Part shown: in pieces, positions 48,301-62,600 of the stretch
How the letters are laid out: the number at the start of each line of letters is the position of its first letter
Position numbering within the stretch: the first letter of the stretch is position 1
Assembly: GCF_964355755.1 (NCBI RefSeq)
Contig: NC_092678.1
Coordinates: 9,646,922-9,710,921, forward strand
Origin: Antedon mediterranea
Taxonomy: Eukaryota > Echinodermata > Crinoidea > Comatulida > Antedonidae
Direction of reading: 5' to 3'
DNA length: 64,000 nt
Notes under the pieces: generated by a model
The model's database searches: none
What the model saw: only the letters and a program-made list of their open reading frames with translations
What the model was told of the DNA's origin: nothing
Made by a program: the position numbers and the translations under genes

Positions 48301-51300
48301 TTTTAAATCAGAAACAAAGTTGCATGGCATTATTTTTCATTCATTTATTATTCATTTCATATAAATAGAGTATTATCAGCTCTTCAGTCATCTACTGGTT
48401 TGAGGCGTAACGGGTAATGCTCAAGTTTGAGTGCTCGCAGTAGTGGGTTCGAACCTCTAGGGATAGTTCTTTTCTTTTTTTTTTATTGAAAATAAATATT
48501 TTTTTTGAAGGTGATATATTTTGAGGGTTGTAAATGACAGGCCTAAACAAATGAACCTTTTTTAAAATCAGAAACAAAGTTGCATGGCGTTATTTTTCAT
48601 TGATTGATCATTAATTTCATATAAATAGACTATTATCAGCTCTTCAGTCATCTACTGGTTTGTGGCGTAACCGGTAGTGCTCAGGTTTGAGTTCTCGCAG
48701 TAGTGGGTTCGAAACTCTACGAATATTTTTTTTCTTTTTTTTTAATTGAAAATAATATTGTTTTTGAAAGTGAGATAGTTTGAGGGTTGTAAATGTCAGG
48801 CCTAAACAAGTGAACCTTTTTTAAAATCAGAAACAAAGTTGCATGGCATTATTTTTCATTGATTTATTATTCATTTCATATAAATAGATTATTATCAGCT
48901 CTTCAGTCATCTACTGGTTTGAGGCGTAACGGGTAATGCTCAAGTTTGAGTGCTCGCAGTAGTGGGTTCGAACCTCTAGAGATATTTCATTTCTTTTTTT
49001 TTTAATTGAAAATAAATATTTTTTTTGAAAGTGAGATATTTTGAGGTTTGTAAATGTCAGGCCTAAACAAATGAACCTTTTTTAAATCAGAAACAAAGTT
49101 GCATGGCATTATTTTTCATTGATTGATCATTAATTTCATATAAATAGACTATTATCAGCTATTCAGTTATCTACTGGTTTGTGGCGTAACGGGTAATACC
49201 CAGGTTTGAGTGCTCTCAGTAGCGGGTTCCAACCTCTAGGGATATTACTTTTTTTTTCTTATTGAAAATAAATATTTTTTTTGAAAATGAGATTTTTTTT
49301 AGGGTTTTGAATGTCAGGCCTAAACAAATGGATCTTTTTTAAAATCAGAAACAAAGTTGCATGGCATTGTTTTTCATTGATTGATCATTTATTTCATATA
49401 AATAGACTATTATCAGCTCCTCAGTCACCTACTGGTTTGTGGCGTAACGGATAATGCTCAGGGTTGAGTGCTCTCAGTAGTGGGTTCGAACCTCTAGGGT
49501 TTTTTTTTTTTTTTAAATTGAAAATAAATATTGTTTTTGAAAGTGAGATATTTTGAGGGTTGTAAATATCAGGTCTAAACAAGTGGACCTTTTTTAAAAT
49601 CAGAAACAAAGTTGCATGGCATTATTTTTCATTGATTTCTTATTTATTTCATATAAATAGAGTATTATCAGCTCTTCAGTCATCTAGTGGTTTGTGGCGT
49701 AACGGGTAATGCTCAAATTTGAGTGCTCTCACTAGTGGGTTCGAACCTCTACGGATATTTTTTTTTTTTTTTTTAAATTTAAAATAAATATTGTTTTTGA
49801 AAGTGAAATATTTTGAGGGTTGTAAATGTCAGGCCTAAACAAGTGAACCTTTTTTAAAATCAGAAACAAGGTTGAATGGCATTATTTTTCATTGATTTAT
49901 TATTAATTTCATATAAATAGAGTATTATCAGCTCTTCAGTCATCTACTGGTTTGAGGCGTAACGGGTAATGCTCAAGTTTGAGTGTTCGCAGTAGTGGGT
50001 TCGAACCCCTAGGGATATTTCTTTTCTTTTTTTTTTAATTGAAAATAATTTTTTTTTTTAAAGTGAGATATTTTGAGGGTTGTAAATGTCAGGCCTAAAC
50101 AAATGAACCTTTTTTAAAATCAGAAACAAAGTGGCATGGCATTATTTTTCATTGATTGATCATTAATTTCATATAAATAGACTATTATCAACTCGTCAGT
50201 TATCTACTGGTTTGTGGCGTAACGGGTAATACCCAGGTTTGAGTGCTCTCAGTAGCGTGTTCCAACCTGTAAGGATATTTTTTTTTTAATTGAAAATAAA
50301 TATTGTTTTTGAAAGTGAGATATTTTGAGGGTTGTAAATGTCAGGCCTAAACAAGTGAACATTTTTTTCAATCAGAAACAAAGTTGCATGGCATTATTTT
50401 TCATTGACTGATCATTCATTTCATATATATAGACTATTATCAGCTCTTCAGTCATCTACTGGTTTGTGGCGTAACGGGTAATGCTCAAGTTTGAGTGCTC
50501 TCACTAGTAGTTTCTACGGATATTTTGTTTCTATTTTTTTTTTAATTTAAAATAAATATTGTTTTTGAAAGTGAGATATTTTGAGGGTTGTAAATGTCAA
50601 GCCTAAACAAATGAACCTTTTTTTAAATCAGAAACAAAGTTGCATGGCATTATTTTTCATTGATTTATTATTTAATTCATATAAATAGAGTATTATCAGC
50701 TCTTCAGTCATCTACTTGTTTGTGGCGTAACGGATAATGCTCAGGTTTGAGTTCTCTCAGTAGTGGGTTCGAACCTCTAGGGATTTTTTTTTTAAAATTG
50801 AAAATAAATATTGTTTTTGAAAGTGAGATATTTTTAGGGTTGTAAATGTCAGGCCTAAACAAGTGAACCTTTTTTTAAATCAGAAACAAAGTTGCATGGC
50901 ATTATTTTTCATTGATTGATCATTCATTTCATATAAATAGACTATTATCAGCTCTTCAGTCATCTACTAGTTTGTGGCGTAACGGGTAATGCTCAGTTTT
51001 GAGTGCTCTGAGTAGTGGGTCGAACCTCTAGGGATATTTTTTTTCTTTTTTTTTTAAATTGAAAATAAATATGGTTTTTGAAAGTGAGATATTTTGAGGG
51101 TTGTAAATGTCAGGCCTAAACAAGTGGACCTTTTTAAAAATGATAAACAAAGTTGCATGGCATTATTTTTCATTGATTGATCATTCATTTCATATAAATA
51201 GACTATTATCAGCTCTTCAGTCATCTACTGGTTTGTGGCGTAACGGGTAATGCTCAGGTTTGAGTGCTCTGAGTAGTGGGTCGAACCTCTAGGGATATTT

Positions 51301-51935
51301 TTTTTCTTTTTTTTTTAAATTGAAAATAAATATGGTTTTTGAAAGTGAGATATTTTGAGGGTTGTAAATATCAGGCCTAAACAAGTGGACCTTTTTTAAA
51401 ATCAGAAACAAAGTTGCATGGCATTATTTTTCATTGATTTATTATTTATTTCATATAAATAGAGTATTATCAGCTCTTCAGTCATCTACTGGTTTGTGGC
51501 GTAACGGGTAATGCTCAAGTTTGAGTGCTCTCACTAGTGGGTTCGAACCTCTACGGATATTTTGTTTCTTTTTTTTTTTTATTTAAAATATATATTGTTT
51601 TGAAAGTGAGATATTTTGAGGGTTGTAAATGTCAGGCCTAAACAAGTGAACCTTTTTTAAAATCAGAAACAAAGTTGCATTGCATTATTTTTCATTGATT
51701 TATTATTAATTTCTTATAAATAGAGTATTATCAGCTCTTCAGTCATCTACTGGTTTGAGGCGTAACGGGTAATGCTCAGGTTTGAGTTCTCGCAGTAGTG
51801 GGTTCGAACCTCTACGAATATTTTTTTTTTTTTTTTTTTTATTGAAAATAAATATTGTTTTTGAAAGTGAGATATTTTGAGGGTTGTAAATGTCAGGCCT
51901 AAACAAGTGGACCTTTTTTAAAATCAGAAACAAAG
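45361..51935 (+). repeat. Long satellite block duplicated 14.4 kb upstream (copy 2)
   Basis: Copy of 31065-37815 with one monomer missing near 50719, where TCATCTACTTG joins directly to the GTAACGGATAATG monomer. Short unit at 45563; B-box-less monomer at 50502-50520; TGATAAACAAAG at 51140. The +ORF 46142-46333 repeats that of 2346-2537 and is satellite, not gene. Confidence 0.85.
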
Positions 51936-54900
51936 TTGCATGGCATTATTTTTCATTGATTTATTATTTATTTCATATAAATAGATTATTATCAGCTCTT
52001 CAGTCATCTACTGGTTTGTGGCGTAACGGGTAATGCTCACGTTTGAGTGCTCTCACTAGTGGGTTCGAACATCTACGGATATTTTGTTTCTTTTTTTTTT
52101 TTTATTTAAAATAAATATTGTTTTTGAAAGTGAGATATTTTGAGGGTTGTAAATGTCAGGCCTAAACAAGTGGACCTTTTTTAAAATCAGAAACAAAGTT
52201 GCATGGCATTATTTTTCATTGATTGATCATTAATTTCATATAAATAGACTATTATCAGCTCTTCAGTTATGTACTGGTTTGTGGCGTAACGGGTAATACC
52301 AAGGTTTGAGTGCTCTCAGTAGCGGGTTCCAACCTCTAGGGATATTGCTTTTTTTTTTTTCTTATTGAAAATAAATATTTTTTTTGAAAATGAGATATTT
52401 TTTAGGGTTGTAAATGTCAGGCCTAAACAAATGGATCTTTTTTAAAATCAGAAACAAAGTTGCATGGCATTATTTTTCATTGATTGATAATTCATTTCAT
52501 ATAAATAGACTATTACCAGCTTTTCAGTCATATACTTGTTTGTGGCGTAACGAGTAATGTTCAGGTTTGAGTGCTCTGAGTAGTAAATCGAACCTCTAGG
52601 GATACTTTTTTTCTTTTTTTTTTAAATTGAAAATAAATATGGTTTTTGAAAGTGAGATATTTTGAGGGTTGTAAATGTCAGGCCTAAACAAGTGGACCTT
52701 TTTTAAAATCAGAAACAAAGTTGCATGGCATTATTTTTCATTGATTGATAATTCATTTCATATAAATAGACTATTATCAGCTCTTCAGTCATCTACTGGT
52801 TTGTGGCGTAACGGGTAATGCTCAGGTTTGAGTGCTCTGAGTAGTGGGTCGAACCTCAAAGGATATTTTTTATCTTTTTTTTTAAATTGAAAATAAATAT
52901 GGTTTTTGAAAGTGAGATATTTTGAGGGTTTTAAATGTCAATCCTAACCAAGTGGACCTTTTTTTAAAATCAGAAACAGAGTTGCATAACATCATTTTAC
53001 ATTGATGGATCATTCATTTCATATAAATAGACTGTTATCAGCTCTTCAATCATCTACTGGTTTGTGGCGTAACCGGTAGTGCTCAGGTTTGAGTTCTCGC
53101 AGTAGTGGGTTCGAACCTCTACGAATATTTTTTTTCTTTTTTTTTAATTGAAAATAAATATTGTTTTTGAAAGTGAGATATTTTGAGGGTTGTAAATGTC
53201 AGGCCTAAACAAGTGGACCTTCTTTACAATCAGAAACAAAGTTGCATGGCATTATTTTTCATTGAATGATCATTCATTTCATATAAATAGACTATTATCA
53301 GCTCTTCAGTCATCTACTGGTTTGTGGCGTAACAGGTAATGCTCAGGTTTGAGTGCTCTGAGTAGTGGGTCGAACCTCTAGGGATATTTTTTTTCTTTTT
53401 TTTTTAAATTGAAAATAAATATGGTTTTTGAAAGTGAGATATTTTGAGGGTTGTAAATATCAGGCCTAAACAAGTGGACCTTTTTTAAAATCAGAAACAA
53501 AGTTGCATGGCATTATTTTTCATTGATTGATCATTTATTCCATATAAATAGACTATTATCAGCTGTTCAGTCATCTACTGGTTTGAGGCGTAACGGGTAA
53601 TGCTAAGGTTTGAGTTCTCGCAGTAGTGGGTTCCAACCTCTACGAATATTTTTTTTTTTTTTTTTTTTTTATTGAAAATAAATATTGTTTTTGAAAGTGA
53701 GATATTTTGAGGGTTGGAAATGTCAGGCCTAAACAAGTGGACCTTTTTTAAAATCAGAAACAAAGTTGTATGGCATTATTTTTCATTGATTTATTATTTA
53801 TTTCATATAAATAGAGTATTATCAGCTCTTCAGTCATCTACTAGTTTGTGGCGTAACGGGTAATGCTCAAGTTTGAGTGCTCTCACTAGTGGGTTCGAAC
53901 CTCTACGGATATTTTGTTTCTTTTTTTTTTTTTTTTTTAAATAAATATTGTTTTTGAAAGTGAGATATTTTGAGGGTTGTAAATGTCAGGCCTAAACAAG
54001 TGAACCTTTTTTAAAATCAGAAGCAAAGTTGCATGGCATTATTTTTCATTGATTTATTATTAATTTCATATAAATAGAGTATTATCAGCTCTTCAGTCAT
54101 CTACTGGTTTGAGGCGTAACGGGTAATGCTCAGGTTTGAGTTATCGCAGTAGTGGGTTCGAACCTCTACGAATAATTTTTTTCTTTTTTTTTTAAATTGA
54201 AAATAAATATGGTTTTTGAAAGTGAGATATTTTGAGGGTTGTAAATATCAGGCCTAAACAAGTGGACCTTTTTTAAAATCAGAAACAAAGTTGCATGGCA
54301 TTATTTTTCATTGATTTATTATTTATTTCATATAAATAGAGTATTATCAGCTCTTCAGTCATCTACTGGTTTGTGGCGTAACGGGTAAAGCTCAAGTTTG
54401 ATTGCTCTCACTAGTGGGTTCGAACCTCTACGGATATTTTGTTGCTTTTTTTTTTTTTATTTAAAATAAATATTGTTTTTGAAAGTGAGATATTTTGAGG
54501 GTTGTAAATATCAGGCCTAAACAAGTGAACCTTTTTTAAAATCAGAAACAAAGTTGCATTGCATTATTTTTCATTGATTTATTATTAATTTCATATAAAT
54601 AGAGTATTATCAGCTCTTCAGTCATCTACTGGTTTGAGGCGTAACGGGTAATGCTCAGGTTTGAGTTCTCGCAGTAGTGGGTTCGAACCTCTACGAATAT
54701 TTTTTTTTTTTTTTTTTTATTGAAAATAAATATTGTTTTTGAAAGTGAGATATTTTGAGGGTTGTAAATGTCAGGCCTAAACAAGTGGACCTTTTTTAAA
54801 ATCAGAAACAAAGTTGTATGGCATTATTTTTCATTGATTTATTATTTATTTCATATAAATAGAGTATTATCAGCTCTTCAGTCATCTACTAGTTTGTGGC

Positions 54901-56190
54901 GTAACGGGTAATGCTCAAGTTTGAGTGCCCTCACTAGTGGGTTCGAACCTCTATGGATATTTTTTTTTTTTTTTTTTAAATAAATATTGTTTTTGAAAGT
55001 GAGATATTTTGCGGGTTGTAAATATCAGGCCTAAACAAGTGAACCTTTTTTAAAATCAGAAACAAAGTTGCATGGCATTATTTTTCATTGATTTATTATT
55101 AATTTCATATAATTAGAGTATTATCAGCTCTTCAGTCATCTACTGGTTTGAGGCGTAACGGGTAATGCTCAGGTTTGAGTTCTCGCAGTAGTGGGTTCGA
55201 ACCTCTACGAATATTTTTTTTCTTTTTTTTTCTTATTGAAAAAAATATTGTTTTTGAAAGTGAGATATTTTGAGGGTTGTAAATGTCAGGCCTAAACAAG
55301 TGGACCTTTTTTAAAATCAGAAACAAAGTTGCATGGCATTATTTTTCATTGATTGATCATTAATTTCATATAAATAGACTATTATCAACTCTTCAGTTAT
55401 CTACTGGTTTGTGGCGTAACGGGTAATACCCAGGTTTGAGTGCTCTCAGTAGCGGGTTCCAACCTCTAGGGATATTGCTTTTTTTTTTCTTATTGAAAAT
55501 AAATATTTTTTTTGAAAATGATATATTTTTTAGGGTTGTAAATGTCAGGCCTAAACAAATGGATCTTTTTTAAAATCAGAAACAAAGTTGCATGGCATTA
55601 TTTTTCATTGATTGATAATTCATTTCATATAAATAGACTATTACCAGCTCTTCAGTCATCTACTGGTTTGTGGCGTAACGAGTAATGCTCAGGTTTGAGT
55701 GCTCTGAGTAGTGGGTCGAACCTCTAGGGATACTTTTTTTTTTTTTTTTTACATTGAAAATAAATATGGTTTTTGAAAGTGAGATATTTTGAGGGTTGTA
55801 AATGTCAGGCCTAAACAAGTGAACCTTTTTTTAAATCAGAAACAAAGTTGCATGGCATTATTTTTCATTGATTGATCATTCATTTCATATAAATAGACTA
55901 TTATCAGCTCTTCAGTTATCTACTGGTTTGTGGCGTAACGGGTAATGCTCAGGTTTGAGTGCTCTGAGTAGTGGGTCGAACCTCAAGGGATATTTTTTTT
56001 CTTTTTTTTTAAATTGAAAATAAATATGGTTTTTGAAAGTGAGATATTTTGAGGGTTTTAAATGTCAAGCCTAACCAAGTGGACCTTTTTTTAAAATCAG
56101 AAACAAAGTTGCATAACATCATTTTACATTGATGGATCATTCATTTCATATAAATAGACTGTTATCAGCTTTTCAGTCATCTACTGGTTT
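51936..56190 (+). repeat. Satellite block, mixed origin
   Basis: 51960-53150 matches 61200-62390 at an offset near 9236, with shared GCTCACGTTTGAG and GAACCTCAAA variants. 53580-54990 carries the 4-monomer repeat, and 55080-56190 follows the order seen at 17590-18200 then 19900-20230. No gene seen. Confidence 0.75.
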
Positions 56191-57420
56191 GTGGCGTAAC
56201 CGGTAGTGCTCAGGTTTGAGTGCTCAGGTTTGAGTTCTCGCAGTAGTGGGTTCGAACCTCTACGAATATTTTTTTTCTTTTTTTTTTAATTGAAAATAAA
56301 TATTGTTTTTGAAAGTGAGATATTTTGAGAGTTGTAAATGTCAGGTCTAAACAAGTGGACCTTTTTTAAAATCAGAAACAAAGTTGCATGGCATTATTTT
56401 TCATTGATTGATCATTCATTTCATATAAATGGACTATTATCAGCTCCGCAGTCATCTACTGGTTTGTGGCGTAACGGATAATGCTCAGGTTTGAGTGCTC
56501 TGAGTAGTGGGTCGAACCTCTAGGGATATTTTTTTTCTTTCTTTTTTAAATTGAAAATAAATATGGTTTTTGAAAGTGAGATATTTTGAGGGTTGTAAAT
56601 ATCAGGCCTAAACAAGTGGACCTTTTTTAAAATCAGAAACAAAGTTGCATGGCATTATTTTTCATTGATTTATTATTTATTTCATATAAATAGAGGATTA
56701 TCAGCTCTTCAGTCATCTACTGGTCTGTGGCGTAGCGGGTAATGCTCAAGTTTGAGTGCTCTCACTAGTGGGTTCGAACCTCTACTGATATTTTATTTAT
56801 TTTTTTTTTTAATTGAAAAAATATTGTTTTTGAAAGTGAGATATTTTGAGGGTTGTAAATGTCAGGCCTAAACAAGTCAACATTTTTTTCAATCAGAAAC
56901 AAAGTTGCATGGCATTATTTTTCATTGATTGATCATTCATTTCATATATATAGACTATTATCAGCTCCTCAGTCATCTACTGGTTTGTGGCGTAACGTGT
57001 AATGCTCAGGTTTGAGTGCTCTGAGTAGTGGGTTCGAACCTATACGGGTATTTTTTTTTCTTTTTTTTTTAATTGAAAATAAATATTGTTTTTGAAAGTG
57101 AGATATTTTGAGGGTTGCAACTGTCAGGCCTAAACAAGTGAACCTTTTTTAAAATCAGAAACAAAGTTGCATGGCATTATTTTTCATTGATTGATCATCC
57201 ATTTCATATAAATAGACTATTATCAGCTCTTCAGTCATAAAATGGTTTGCGGCGAACGGGTAATGCTCAGGTTTGAGTGATTTCAATAGTGGGTTCGAAC
57301 TTCTAGGGATAGTTTTTTTTTTTTTTTTATTTGAAAATAAATATTTTTTTTGAAGGTGAGATATTTTGAGGGTTGTAAATGACAGGCCTAAACAAATGAA
57401 CCTTTTTTAAAATCAGAAAC
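56191..57420 (+). repeat. 14-bp-expansion satellite block, copy 4
   Basis: Matches 20250-21470 and 40506-41720. Two 14-bp units at 56208-56235, AAGTCAACATTTTTTTC from 56874, and the A-box-deleted GCGGCGAACGGG at about 57247. Confidence 0.8.
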
Positions 57421-59620
57421 AAAGTTGCATGGCATTATTTTTCATTGATTTATTATTAGTTTCATATAAATAGAGTATTATCAGCTCTTCAGTCATCTAC
57501 TGGTTTGAGGCGTAACGGGTAATGCTCAGGTTTGAGTTCTCGCAATAGTGGGTTCGAACCTCTACGAAAATATTTTTTCTTTTTTTTTTTAATTGAAAAA
57601 AATATTGTTTTTGAAAGTGAGAAATGTTGAGGGTTGTAAATGTCAGGCCTAAACAAGTGGACCTTTTTTAAAATCAGAAACAAAGTTGCATGGCATTATT
57701 TTTCATTGATTTATTATTTATTTCATATAAATAGAGTATTATCAGCTCTTCAGTCATCTACTGGTTTGTGGCGTAACGGGTAATGCTCAAGTTTGAGTGC
57801 TCTCACTAGTGGGTTCGAACCTCTACGGATATTTTGTTTCTTTTTTTTTTATTTAAAATAAATATTGTTTTTGAAAGTGAGATATTTTGAGGGTTGTAAA
57901 TGTCAGGCCTAAACAAGTGAACCTTTTTTAAAATCAGAAACAAAGTTCCATGGCATTATTTTTCATTGATTTATTATTCATTTCATATAAATAGAGCATT
58001 ATCAGCTCTTCAGTCATCTACTGGTTTGAGGCGTAACGGGTAATGCTCAAGTTTGAGTGCTCGCAGTAGTGGGTTCAAACCTCTAGGGATATTTCTTTTC
58101 TTTCTTTTTTTTATTGAAAATAAATATTTTTTTTGAAGGTGAGATATTTTGAGGGTTGTAAATGACAGGCCTAAACAAATGAACCTTTTTTAAAATCAGA
58201 AACAAAGTTGCATTGCATTATTTTTCATTGATTTATTATTAATTTCATATAAATAGAGTATTATCAGCTCATCAGTCATCTACTGGTTTGAGGCGTAACG
58301 GGTAATGCTCAGGTTTGAGTTCTCGCAGTAGTGGGTTCGAACCTCTACGAATATTTTTTTTTTTTTTTTTTATTGAAAATAAATATTGTTTTTGAAAGTG
58401 AGATATTTTGAGGGTTGTAAATGTCAGGCCTAAACAAGTGGACCTTTTTTAAAATCAGAAACAAAGTTGCATGGCATTATTTTTCATTGATTTATTATTC
58501 ATTTCATATAAATAGAGTATTATCAGCTCTTCAGTCATCTACTGGTTTGAGGCGTAACGGGTAATGCTCAGGTTTGAGTGCTCTCAGTAGTGGGTTCGAA
58601 CCTATACGGGTATTTTTTTTCTTTTTTTTTAAATTGAAAATAAATATTGTTTTTGAAAGTGAGATATTTTGAGGGTTGCAACTGTCAGGCCTAAACAAGT
58701 GAACCTTTTTTAAAATCAGAAACAAAGTTGTATGGCATTATTTTTCATTGATTGATCATCTATTTCATATTAATAGACTATTATCAGCTCTTCAGTCATA
58801 TACTGGTTTGCGGCGTAACGGGTAATGCTCAGGTTTGAGTGATTTCAATAGTGGGTTCGAACTTCTAGGGATATTTTTTTTCTTTTTTTTTTATTTGAAA
58901 ATAAATATTGTTTTTGAAAGTGAGATATTTTTATGGTTTTAAATGTCAAGCCTAATCAAGTGGACCTTTTTTTAAAATCAGAAACAAAGTTGCATAACAT
59001 CATTTTACATTGATGGATCATGCATTTTATATAAATAGACTGTTATCAGCTCTTCAGTCATCTACTGGTTTGTGGCGTAACCGGTAGTGCTCAGGTTTGA
59101 GTTCTCGCAGTAGTGGGTTCGAACCTCTACGAATTTTTTTTTTCTTTATTTTTTAATTGAAAATAAATATTTTTTTTGAAAGTGAGATATTTTGAGCGTG
59201 TTAGAGTGCTTTCAGTAGTGGGTTCAAACCTCTAGGGATTTTTTTTTTTTTTGAAATTGAAAATAAATATTGTTTTTGAAAGTGAGATATTTTGAGGGTT
59301 GTAAATGTCAGGCCTAAACAAGTGGACCTTTTTTAAAATCAGAAACAAAGTTGCATGGCATTATTTTTCATTGGTTGATCATCCATTTCATATATATAGA
59401 CTATTATCAGCTCTTCAGTCATATACTGGTTTGCGGCGTAACGGGTAATGCTCAGTTTTGAGTGATTTCAATAGTGGGTTTGAACTTCTAGGGATATTTG
59501 TTTTCTTTTTTTTTTATTTGAAAATAAATATTGTTTTTGAAAGTGAGATATTTTGAGGGTTGTAAATGTCAGGCCTAAACAAGTGAACCTTTTTTAAAAT
59601 CAGAAACAAAGTTGCATGGC
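57421..59620 (+). repeat. Satellite block, fourth copy of 541-2150 type
   Basis: 58500-59620 repeats the order of 1070-2180, with the short recombinant unit at 59196 and an empty equivalent of the retrotransposon target at about 58988-59005. Confidence 0.8.
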
Positions 59621-62600
59621 ATTATTTTTCATTGATTTATTATTAATTTCATATAAATAGAGTATTATCAGCTCTTCAGTCATCTACTGGTTTGAGGCGT
59701 AACGGGTAATGCTCAGGTTTGAGTTCTCGCAGTAGTGGGTTCGAACCTCTACGAATATTTTTTTTCTTTTTTTTTTTTTATTGAAAAAAATATTGTTTTT
59801 GAAAGTGAGATATTTTGAGGGTTGTAAATGTCAGGCCAAAACAAGTGGACCTTTTTTAAAATCAGAAACAAAGTTGCATGGCATTATTTTTCATTGATTG
59901 ATCATTCATTTCATATAAATAGACTATTATCAGCGCTTCAGTTATCTACTGGTTTGTGGCGTAACGGGTAATGCTCAAGTTTGAGTGTTCTCACTAGTGG
60001 GTTCGAACTTCTACGGATATTTTTTTTTTTTAATTTAAAATAAATATTGTTTTTGAAAGTGAGATATTTTGAGGGTTGTAAATGTCAGGCCTAAACAAGT
60101 GAACCTTTTTTAAAATCAGAAACAAAGTTGCATGGCATTATTTTTCATTGATTGATCATTAATTTCATATAAATAGACTATTATCAGCTCTTCAGTTATC
60201 TACTGGTTTGTGGCGTAACGGGTAATACCCAGGTTTGAGTGCTTTCAGTAGCGGGTTCCAACCTCTAGGGATATTGCTTTTTTTTTTCTTATTGAAAATA
60301 AATTTTTTTTTTTGAAAATGAGATATTTTTTAGGGTTCTAAATGTCAGGCCTAAACAAATGGATTTTTTTTTAAATCAGAAACAAAGTTGCGTGGCATTA
60401 TTTTTCATCGATTGATAATTCATTTCATATAAATAGACTATTACCAGCTCTTCAGTCATCTACTGGTTTGTGGCGTAACGAGTAATGCTCAGGTTTGAGT
60501 GCTCTGAGTAGTGGGTCGAACCTCTAGGGATACTTTTTTTCTTTTTTTTTTAAATTGAAAATAAATATGGTTTTTGAAAGTGTGATATTTTGAGGGTTGT
60601 AAATGTCAGGCCTAAACAAGTGGACCTTTTTTAAAATCAGAAACAAAGTTGCATGGCATTATTTTTCATTGATTGATCATTCATTTCATATAAATAGACT
60701 ATTATCAGCTCTTCAGTCATCTACTGGTTTGTGGCGTAACGAGTAATGCTCAGGTTTGAGTGCTCTGAGTAGTGGGTCGAACCTCAAGGGATACTTTTTT
60801 TCTTTTTTTTTTAAATTGAAAATAAATATGGTTTTTGAAAGTGAGATATTTTGAGGGTTTTAAATGTCAAGCCTAACCAAGTGGACCTTTTTTTAAAATC
60901 AGAAACAAAGTTGCATGGCATTATTTTTCATTGATTTATTATTTATTTCATATAAATAGAGTATTATCAGCTCTTCAGTCATCTACTGGTTTGTGGCGTA
61001 ACGGGTAATGCTCAAGTTTGAGTGCTCTCACTAGTGGGTTCGAACCTCTACGGATATTTTGTTTCTTTTTTTTTTTATTTAAAATATATATTGTTTTTGA
61101 AAGTGAGATATTTTGAGGGTTGTAAATGTCAGGCCTAAACAAGTGGACCTTTTTTAAAATCAGAAACAAAGTTGCATGGCATTATTTTTCATTGATTTAT
61201 TATTTATTTCATATAAATAGAGTATTATCAGCTCTTCAGTCATCTACTGGTTTGTGGCGTAACGTGTAATGCTCACGTTTGAGTGCTCTCACTAGTGGGT
61301 TCGAACATCTACGGATATTTTGTTTCTTTTTTTTTTTTTATTGAAAATAAATATTTTTTTTGAAAGTGAGATATTTTGAGGGTTGTAAATGTCAGGCCTA
61401 AACAAGTGGACCTTTTTTAAAATCAGAAACAAAGTTGCATGGCATTATTTTTCATTGATTGATCATTAATTTCATATAAATAGACTATTATCAGCTCTTC
61501 AGTTATCTACTGGTTTGTGGCGTAACGGGTAATACCCAGGTTTGAGTGCTCTCAGTAGCGGGTTCCAACCTCTAGGGATATTGCTTTTTTTTTTCTTATT
61601 GAAAATAAATATTTTTTTTGAAAATGAGATATTTTTTAGGGTTGTAAATGTCAGGCCTAAACAAATGGATCTTTTTTAAAATCAGAAACAAAGTTGCATG
61701 GCATTATTTTTCATTGATTGATAATTCATTTCATATAAATAGACTATTACCAGCTCTTCAGTCATCTACTGGTTTGTGGCGTAACGAGTAATGTTCAGGT
61801 TTGAGTGCTCTGAGTAGTGGGTCGAACCTCTAGGGATACTTTTTTTCTTTTTTTTTTAAATTGAAAATAAATATGGTTTTTGAAAGTGAGATATTTTGAG
61901 GGTTGTAAATGTCAGGCCTAAACAAGTGGACCTTTTTTAAAATCAGAAACAAAGTTGCATGGCATTATTTTTCATTGATTGATAATTCATTTCATATAAA
62001 TAGACTATTATCAGCTCTTCAGTCATCTACTGGTTTGTGGCGTAACGGGTAATGCTCAGGTTTGAGTGCTCTGAGTAGTGGGTCGAACCTCAAAAGATAT
62101 TTTTTTTCTTTTTTTTTAAATTGAATATAAATATGGTTTTTGAAAGTGAGAAATTTTGAGGGTTTTAAATGTCAAGCCTAACCAAGTGGACCTTTTTTTA
62201 AAATCAGAAACAAAGTTGCATAACATCATTTTACATTGATGGATCATTCATTTCATATAAATAGACTGTTATCAGCTCTTCAGTCATCTACTTGTTTGTG
62301 GCGTAACCGGTAGTGCTCAGGTTTGAGTTCTCGCAGTAGTGGGTTCGAACCTCTACGAATATTTTTTTTTCTTTTTTTTTAATTGAAAATAAATATGGTT
62401 TTTGAAAGTGAGATATTTTGAGGGTTGTAAATATCAGGCCTAAACAAGTGGCCCTTTTTTAAAATCAGAAACAATGTTGCATGGCATTATTTTTCATTGA
62501 TTTATTATTTATTTCATATAAATAGAGTATTATCAGCTCTTCAGTCATCTACTGGTTTGTGGCGTAACGGGTAATGCTCAAGTTTGATTGCTCTCACTAG

